Positions 59,678-64,000 of a DNA stretch of 64,000 nucleotides are shown here, in pieces. The DNA lies in the NCBI GenBank assembly GCA_050259235.1, contig JBLNAG010000001.1:1-64000 (forward strand), in the 5' to 3' direction. The DNA comes from UBA5364 sp050259235. GTDB lineage: Bacteria > Bacillota_I > Bacilli_A > RF39 > UBA660. The notes under the pieces were generated by a model. It was given only the letters and a program-made list of their open reading frames with translations, was not told the origin of the DNA and ran no database searches. The position numbers were made by a program, and so were the translations under genes. Positions within the stretch are counted from its first letter, which is position 1, and every line of letters starts with the position of its first letter.

Positions 59678-60436
59678 CTACTCTAAAAAAACAAAATGAT
59701 TTATGATCATAATAAATATTCCAATTAAAAAATATATGAAAGTTATCTTATATTTTTTATAATTTAATGAGGTTGGTAATAATTCATATATAGATATATG
59801 TATCATAATACCAGCAATTATGCTAAAGATAATACCCATTACTATATTATTCATATAATTACTTAAAAATAGATATGTTAATATTGCGCCTAATAATTCA
59901 GAAGTACCTGATATAAAAGTATATAAAAAAGCTTTAGATTTACTTTTAGTTGAATGAAATATTGGTATTGATATACTAATTCCTTCAGGTATATTGTGTA
60001 GTGCTATTGCTATTGCTAAGGAAATTCCTAATTTTATATTGGTATTACTAGCCATGAAAGTTGCTATTCCTTCAGGTATATTATGTAGTATTATAGCTAA
60101 CATTGAAATTATCCCTACTCTATATAGCTTTTTATCCTTATTTTCACTGTTTGGAAGTAATAAATCTATTAATAGTGATATAAATACACCTAATGAGATA
60201 AAAATCAAACATATTAATATACTTGGTATTATATAGAAATTATATTGTAATAATTCAATTGAATTAGGTATTAAATCAGTTATTGAAGTACAGATCATTA
60301 CACCAGCCGCTAAACTTAATGAAGCTGGGACAATAATATTACTTTCTTTCTTTATAAATATCAATATTGTACCAATTATAGTAGATAATCCTGCTAATGT
60401 AGTAATAAAAAAAGCTAAAAGAACTTCTCTATTCAT
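59678..60436 (-). CDS. ZIP family metal transporter (ZupT-like)
   Basis: 252 residues, about eight membrane helices. Two copies of the metal-binding motif HNIPEG lie in helices IV and V (ISMLAIILHNIPEGIATFM and IAIALHNIPEGISISI), with SGTSELLGAI later; these are the ZIP signatures for zinc/iron-type divalent cation uptake. Length equals ZupT. First start ATG 60436. Confidence 0.93.
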   Translation of the reverse strand: MNREVLLAFFITTLAGLSTIIGTILIFIKKESNIIVPASLSLAAGVMICTSITDLIPNSIELLQYNFYIIPSILICLIFISLGVFISLLIDLLLPNSENKDKKLYRVGIISMLAIILHNIPEGIATFMASNTNIKLGISLAIAIALHNIPEGISISIPIFHSTKSKSKAFLYTFISGTSELLGAILTYLFLSNYMNNIVMGIIFSIIAGIMIHISIYELLPTSLNYKKYKITFIYFLIGIFIMIINHFVFLE

Positions 60437-60464
60437 TAAATCACCAATAAATTATATGATTTAA

Positions 60465-61172
60465 TTATATTTTTAAGTCTTTTAACATTTCTTTTTCTTC
60501 TTTAGTTATTCTTAATGATTCAATCGTCTTTTGTATAGCTTTATTATGTGTCCATTTATCTAATTTTTTAGTTTTAAATAGTGTTAATGTTTTTGTTGGA
60601 TATTTAATATAACAGTATGATATTAGCCATGCATTGGCCATTTTAACGTAGTAATCATCTAACTTAATATTTGTGACTAACTTAAGTATTTTATCAATGT
60701 ATTGGTCATTTATATAGTAATTTAATAGTAGTACTAACCCTACTCTAACCATCCATGGATTATCAGATTTTAAATATTCATTAATAATGATATATCCATC
60801 TTCTAAATTATTTTTAAAAGATGTTAAATTAGTACATAAACTATCACATATACCCCAACTATTGATATAAGGAATGAAACTATTAAGCATATTTACTTTA
60901 GTTTCAAAATTTGCTTTTATATACCCTATTATTAATCCATGAATCATTGTTTCTTCATAAAAATAATGATTATTATATTGAATAAAAGAGTTATAGCCAT
61001 TCATACTAATTTCTTTGGCTATTTTTTTTAAAATAGGCATTCTAATACCAATTATATTATTACCAGTGTTTAATTTTATATTAAAATCTTTATAAGTTTG
61101 ATCACTTAAAGAATGCAAATAATCTATAAATTCCTTATAATTATTTTGATTCCATATAATGCTTAGATTCAT
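60465..61172 (-). CDS. DNA alkylation repair protein (AlkD-type HEAT repeat)
   Basis: 235 residues of AlkD/AlkC HEAT-like repeats. Typical pieces are IIGIRMPILKKIAKEI, YEETMIHGLIIGYIK, INSWGICDSLCTNL, NPWMVRVGLVLLLNYYI and MANAWLISYCYIKYP. The D-x-C (SLC) and Trp/Asp residues of the catalytic pocket are present (WGICDSLC). It overlaps the upstream deoB by four bases (ATGA), a translational coupling. Confidence 0.88.
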   Translation of the reverse strand: MNLSIIWNQNNYKEFIDYLHSLSDQTYKDFNIKLNTGNNIIGIRMPILKKIAKEISMNGYNSFIQYNNHYFYEETMIHGLIIGYIKANFETKVNMLNSFIPYINSWGICDSLCTNLTSFKNNLEDGYIIINEYLKSDNPWMVRVGLVLLLNYYINDQYIDKILKLVTNIKLDDYYVKMANAWLISYCYIKYPTKTLTLFKTKKLDKWTHNKAIQKTIESLRITKEEKEMLKDLKI

Positions 61173-62332
61173 TTTAATTTATCCAAGAAACTAGTACCAA
61201 TATTAGGCATTTTAACATTAAAATTATCTGCGATGGTTGCGCCAATATCAGCAAAGGTATGTAAATATTCTAACTTTTTAGGATCTACTATATTCTTCGA
61301 ATATGCTATTACTGGTACATTTTCTCTAGTATGATCAGTCCCATGATATCCTGGATCATTACCATGATCAGCAGTTATAATTAATAAGTCATCTTTCTTT
61401 AAATTAGCAATAATTCTTGGTAAATTCTTATCAAATTCTAATAAACATTCAGCATAACCTAGAATATTGCGTCTATGTCCATATTTACTATCAAAGTCAT
61501 TTAAATTAGCAAAACATAAACCATTAAAATCCTTATTTATAGTATCAACAATTTTATTAATACCATCTAAATTGTCTTTAGTTTTATTACTTACAGTGAT
61601 TCCACAATTATTAAAGATATCAGTAATTTTACCAATAGCAATGACGTCAAAGTCATTATTTTTTAAATTATCCAAAACGGTATCACTAACTGGATCTAAG
61701 GCATAATCATGTCGATTAGGGGTTCTTATAAAATTACCCGGTATTCCAATAAATGGTCTAGCGATAATACGACCAACTTTCCATTCTTCTTTTAAAGTAA
61801 GTTGTCTAGCAATTTTACATACACGGTATAATTCTTCAATTGGAATTATATCTTCATGTGCCGCAATTTGAAGAACTGAATCAGCAGAAGTATATAATAT
61901 TAGCGCTCCTGTATCCATATGTTCTTCACCTAATTCTTTGATTATTTCAGTTCCACTAGCATCATAATTTCCAATAAATTTATGACCGCTTTCTTTTTCT
62001 AAAGCATCTACTAATTCTTTAGGAAATCCCGTTTCAGTGAATGTTTTGAATGGTTTAACAGTATGAATACCCATCATTTCTAAATGTCCTGTTAATGTAT
62101 CCTTGCCATTACTGATAGGTTCAGCATATGTATAGTAGGAAATTGTTTTGTTTTTTTCATCTGTTACTAAATTTATTAATCCCATTTTTTCTAAATTAGT
62201 AAATTTTATATTTGTTTTATGACAAATTGTTCCTAATGTACTTGCTCCTTCATCGTGAAATTTATCAGCGTCTTTTGCTTCACCTACTCCTAGTGAATCT
62301 AATACAATTAATATTATTCTCTTATATTTCAT
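61169..62332 (-). CDS. deoB: Phosphopentomutase
   Basis: 387 residues, DeoB length. Alkaline-phosphatase-like metal site: IILIVLDSLGVGEA with the first Asp, ASTLGTICH with the phosphorylated Thr, and ADHGNDPGYHGTDHTREN with the metal ligands. It interconverts ribose-1- and ribose-5-phosphate (and deoxy forms) in nucleoside salvage. A xerD-deoB arrangement is conserved in Bacilli (ripX-drm in B. subtilis). It is 11 bases downstream of xerD. Confidence 0.97.
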   Translation of the reverse strand: MKYKRIILIVLDSLGVGEAKDADKFHDEGASTLGTICHKTNIKFTNLEKMGLINLVTDEKNKTISYYTYAEPISNGKDTLTGHLEMMGIHTVKPFKTFTETGFPKELVDALEKESGHKFIGNYDASGTEIIKELGEEHMDTGALILYTSADSVLQIAAHEDIIPIEELYRVCKIARQLTLKEEWKVGRIIARPFIGIPGNFIRTPNRHDYALDPVSDTVLDNLKNNDFDVIAIGKITDIFNNCGITVSNKTKDNLDGINKIVDTINKDFNGLCFANLNDFDSKYGHRRNILGYAECLLEFDKNLPRIIANLKKDDLLIITADHGNDPGYHGTDHTRENVPVIAYSKNIVDPKKLEYLHTFADIGATIADNFNVKMPNIGTSFLDKLK

Positions 62333-62343
62333 ATTTTCCCCTT

Positions 62344-63231
62344 CTATTTTCCGTGCGGATGAAATTCTTCGTAGTTTTTCTTTAATTTATCCTTTGAAAT
62401 ATGTGTATATATTTGGGTTGTTGATAGATTTGAATGTCCTAATAATTCTTGAATTGTTCTTAAATCAGCCCCATAATCAAGTAAATGTGTCGCAAATGAA
62501 TGTCTTAAGGTATGAGGTGAAAAAGAAGTCTTTATTTCTTTAAGTTGAGCTTGTTTTTTAATGATTTTAAAGAATCCTTGCCTAGTCATTTTATTCCCAT
62601 GATTATTTAAAAATAAGTAATCATTGATATTTCTTTTAAACATACCATCACGGTAATTAGTTAAATATTCATTTAATGATTCTAAAGCATAATCACCTAT
62701 TGGAATAATTCTTTCTTTATTTCCTTTACCAAATGTTCTAACAAGTGCCATATCTAAATCAATGTTATGTACTTTTAAATTAACTAATTCACTTACTCTT
62801 AATCCAGTTGCATACATTAATTCTAACATAGCTTTATTACGATAACTAAAGCTATCTTTTAATTCTACTTCAAGTAGTTTCATTACTTCTTGAATTGATA
62901 ATACTTTTGGTAATGATTTTCTTAATTTTGGTAATTCAATAAATTCAATTGGATTATTTTTAATATATTTTTCAATTAACAAATATTTATAAAAAGTTCT
63001 TATTGATGATATGTTTCTAGCAATACTTTTATCATTTAAATCACATTTCTTTAAGTACTTTAAGTATTCCTTAATATCATCACTTTTAATGTCACTTAAT
63101 GATTTATTCTTGTTAAAATCATAGTATTTCACGAGATCAAATGTATATGATTCAATAGTGGCATTCGAATATTTTTTATCAATTAAAAGATAATTTCTAA
63201 ATTCTTCTATCTTATCTTTGAAATCATTCAT
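62344..63231 (-). CDS. xerD: Tyrosine recombinase XerD-type
   Basis: 295 residues, with an N-terminal SAM-like core-binding domain (YLLIDKKYSNATIESYTFDL) and catalytic domain. Catalytic residues: Arg in TGLRVSELVNL, Lys in FGKGNKERIIPIG, HTLRHSFATHLL, LGHSNLSTTQIYTHIS with Tyr nucleophile. It is a chromosome-dimer-resolution recombinase by size and place; XerC is not in the window. It is first in the xerD-deoB-alkD operon. Confidence 0.93.
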   Translation of the reverse strand: MNDFKDKIEEFRNYLLIDKKYSNATIESYTFDLVKYYDFNKNKSLSDIKSDDIKEYLKYLKKCDLNDKSIARNISSIRTFYKYLLIEKYIKNNPIEFIELPKLRKSLPKVLSIQEVMKLLEVELKDSFSYRNKAMLELMYATGLRVSELVNLKVHNIDLDMALVRTFGKGNKERIIPIGDYALESLNEYLTNYRDGMFKRNINDYLFLNNHGNKMTRQGFFKIIKKQAQLKEIKTSFSPHTLRHSFATHLLDYGADLRTIQELLGHSNLSTTQIYTHISKDKLKKNYEEFHPHGK

Positions 63232-63246
63232 ACTATCACCATCATA

Positions 63247-63252
63247 ATTATA
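63247..63252 (-). promoter_or_regulatory. -10 box of the xerD operon
   Basis: TATAAT on the minus strand; divergent from rarA, whose likely -10 (TAAAAT) is at about 63286. Confidence 0.45.
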
Positions 63253-63307
63253 CCAAAAATACTATTATTTGGCTAATATTTTTGATAAAATATAGTTGGT
63301 GATATAA

Positions 63308-64000
63308 ATGAATGAACCTTTAGCAATACTTCTTAGACCAACCAAAACAAGTGATATTATTGGTCAAGAACATTTGATTGGAAAAGATAAAATAATTACT
63401 AATTTAGTTAAAAATAAACGATTATTTTCTATGATTTTATATGGTAAACCAGGAATTGGTAAGACTAGTATTGCATGGGCTATAGTAAATGAATTAAATT
63501 TAAGATATCGTATGTTAAATGCAGTAATAAATAATAAAAAAGATTTTGATATTGTTGTAGAAGAAGCCAAGATGTATAAGGGTCTAGTTATTATTATGGA
63601 CGAAATTCATCGTTTAAATAAAGATAAACAAGATTTATTATTACCTTATTTAGAAAATGGTTTAATAACTTTAATTGGCTTAACTTCTTCAAATCCATAT
63701 CATAAAATTAATCCTGCTATTAGAAGTAGATGTCAAATTTTCGAATTAATAGAATTAAATGAAGATGATATTATTAAAGGAATTAAAAAAGCTATTAAAG
63801 TCTTAGATAATATAACTATTGATAGTAAAACAATTAAGTATATTGCTAAATTATCATCTGGGGATTTAAGATCAGCTTATAATTTATTAGAAATGGCTTA
63901 TCATTCTACTTCTGATCATAAAATAACTGAAGAAATTATTAAACAAATAAATAGTAAACCGGTATTCTTTCATGATAAAAATGAAGATGGTCATTATGAT
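63308..64000 (+). CDS. rarA: Replication-associated recombination protein RarA (MgsA), 3' end outside window
   Basis: The first 231 residues are present and the frame runs off the window without a stop. PLAILLRPTKTSDIIGQEHL at the start, Walker A LYGKPGIGKTS (about residues 45-55), Walker B IIMDEIHRLNKDKQD, ENGLITLIGLTSSNP (sensor I) and SSGDLRSAYNLLEMAY (sensor II) are RarA-type. It is a clamp-loader-like AAA+ ATPase at stalled forks. ATG 63308 follows GGTGAT. This is a truncated annotation, not a broken gene. Confidence 0.93.
   Translation, partial: MNEPLAILLRPTKTSDIIGQEHLIGKDKIITNLVKNKRLFSMILYGKPGIGKTSIAWAIVNELNLRYRMLNAVINNKKDFDIVVEEAKMYKGLVIIMDEIHRLNKDKQDLLLPYLENGLITLIGLTSSNPYHKINPAIRSRCQIFELIELNEDDIIKGIKKAIKVLDNITIDSKTIKYIAKLSSGDLRSAYNLLEMAYHSTSDHKITEEIIKQINSKPVFFHDKNEDGHYD

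Noticed and set aside
62344..63231. Phage or integron integrase
   Set aside because: Size, lack of flanking mobile genes and xerD-deoB order point to the housekeeping XerD.

Overview
This is an AT-rich chromosome segment from a low-GC Gram-positive bacterium, most likely an uncultured or gut-type member of the Bacilli (RF39/Erysipelotrichales-like; inference). It has Bacilli gene orders (dnaG-rpoD-trmK with a YqfQ-like gene, ylbJ next to ylbL, nusB-xseA-xseB-spoIVB, xerD-deoB). Promoters are TTGACA/TATAAT type and ribosome-binding sites are strong. TGA acts as a stop: sufBD ends in TGA directly before the sufS ribosome-binding site, and Trp is always TGG, so the Mollicute code does not apply. 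Three homologues of sporulation-associated membrane or protease proteins (YlbJ, SpoIVB, SpoIIM) are present. No IS element, prophage or CRISPR array was seen, and no stretch over 300 bases lacks a gene.

Layout. 1-0.6 kb: possible end of a structured RNA, ywbE, and a CAU tRNA. 0.66-5.9 kb: three split acyl-CoA-dehydratase-activase-type proteins, then cysS and truB. 6.0-16.0 kb: four tandem paralogous giant prepilin-like proteins, each its own transcription unit. They share an N-terminal pilin module and Ig/FN3-like stalk and differ at the C-terminal tip (three glycine-rich, one a tandem 94-residue repeat). 16-20 kb: rpsO, pnp, an unknown gene and a HIT protein. 20-22.8 kb: a short suf operon (sufC, a short SufB/D, sufS). 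22.9-32.4 kb: two membrane-anchored unknowns, an 1888-residue prepilin-like protein whose promoter and leader nearly match those of the first paralog, a duplicated-domain surface protein and a phosphodiester glycosidase homologue. 33-36.9 kb: dnaG, rpoD, trmK and a YqfQ-like gene. 37-43.5 kb: type IV pilus assembly genes (pilC, pilD, pilB) and two more prepilins, one carrying the same glycine-rich tip as the array. 43.5-51.4 kb: ylbJ, ylbL, mutS, nusB, xseAB and spoIVB. 52-55 kb: a strongly promoted pair encoding a membrane-anchored Trp/Ser-rich protein and a lipoprotein with a long N-terminal extension. 55-64 kb: small proteins, spoIIM, mnmA, an HTH regulator with a palindromic operator, ZIP transporter, AlkD, deoB, xerD and a truncated rarA.

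The most interesting system is the pilus. A minimal PilB/PilC/PilD machine is encoded in the same 37 kb as seven or eight proteins with prepilin or prepilin-like signals, five of them far larger than ordinary pilins and built as pilin + stalk + exchangeable tip. I infer a surface-display or adhesion system in which alternative tips are loaded on a common pilus. Repeated intergenic leaders and long identical nucleotide tracts suggest duplication, gene conversion and coordinated or alternative expression.
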